Source: Stomoxys calcitrans (taxonomy: Eukaryota > Arthropoda > Insecta > Diptera > Muscidae). From it: a DNA stretch of 64,000 nt. The DNA is taken from NCBI RefSeq assembly GCF_963082655.1, contig NC_081552.1, positions 184,992,571 through 185,056,570 of the forward strand. Direction: 5' to 3'. The notes beneath the pieces are model-generated. The model was not told the origin of the DNA and did not search any database. It was given only the letters and a program-made list of their open reading frames with translations. Shown in pieces: positions 63,894 to 64,000 of the stretch (the stretch's first letter is position 1; the number at the start of each line of letters is the position of its first letter). The position numbers and the translations under genes were made by a program.

Positions 63894-64000
63894 GTGCGCT
63901 GAATTTTTTTCTCTCCGGAATTGGAACACAGGCACCAAACTCGTAACTTCCAGATATTATAAGACTACTAAAGTAATCAAGTTTCTGGAATATAGCAAGG

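Overview
This is nuclear DNA from a higher fly. A calyptrate (muscid or blowfly-like) source is my inference: the base composition, the dense dispersed repeats built on 'pseudo-reading' modules of about 150 bp, the TA-target mariner relics, the tRNA-derived SINEs and the tRNA-Ala gene all fit, and nothing looks bacterial. The window is mostly a graveyard of transposable elements. I can support very few host genes: a tRNA-Ala(AGC) at about 22.0 kb (minus), a small ORF with a poly(A) signal at 44.6-44.8 kb (minus), one likely first coding exon at 28.6-28.8 kb (minus), and an ambiguous exon-like patch at 57.0-57.4 kb.

The one clearly complete protein gene belongs to a Ty3/Gypsy-type LTR retrotransposon at 30882-36511. 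It has two almost identical LTRs, a 4-bp (or 6-bp) target duplication, a tRNA-Pro-like primer site and a single unbroken 1481-codon gag-pol frame. It sits inside a copy of the main dispersed repeat, and that repeat reads through cleanly once the element is removed.

The main dispersed repeat (called type A here; a diverged relative is type B) covers perhaps a third of the window. Each copy has one terminal block with a TATACCC edge and a GACGGACGGACATGG-like stretch, a variable number of modules of about 150 bp, and another terminal block carrying a short GC-rich hairpin (ttcggcccggccgaa or variants). Some copies are joined head to head as large palindromes. The layout resembles Helitron-related DINE/HINE elements, but that assignment is inference.

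Other layers, left to right: broken non-LTR (LINE) elements of four kinds. LINE-A at 7.3-11.1 kb minus is the longest, with EN, RT, RNase H and zinc-knuckle relics. LINE-B and LINE-C are RNase H-bearing relics. LINE-D is young, 5'-truncated and carries target duplications. A candidate Mutator-like element with a 9-bp target duplication lies at 12.7-14.1 kb. A tRNA-derived SINE family has at least seven copies. A 29-bp satellite array lies at 21.2-21.7 kb. Three deletion-derived mariner-like copies include a fold-back at 46.5-47.1 kb. Helitron-like arrays ending in CTAG lie at 41.1-41.9 kb and 52.1-55.8 kb, and a 237-bp TA-flanked MITE lies at 63.2-63.4 kb.

Besides the elements themselves, a mutational pattern recurs. 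Several perfect short-loop inverted repeats sit inside or at the junctions of dead elements (near 10.8, 26.0, 36.6, 42.9, 50.2 and 62.6 kb), as expected of template-switching repair. LINE-A and LINE-B 3' ends both abut TTAGG-like runs, and two LINE-A copies share the same nonsense codon in RNase H. Coordinates of old repeats are approximate. Family assignments come from motif recognition without database searches.
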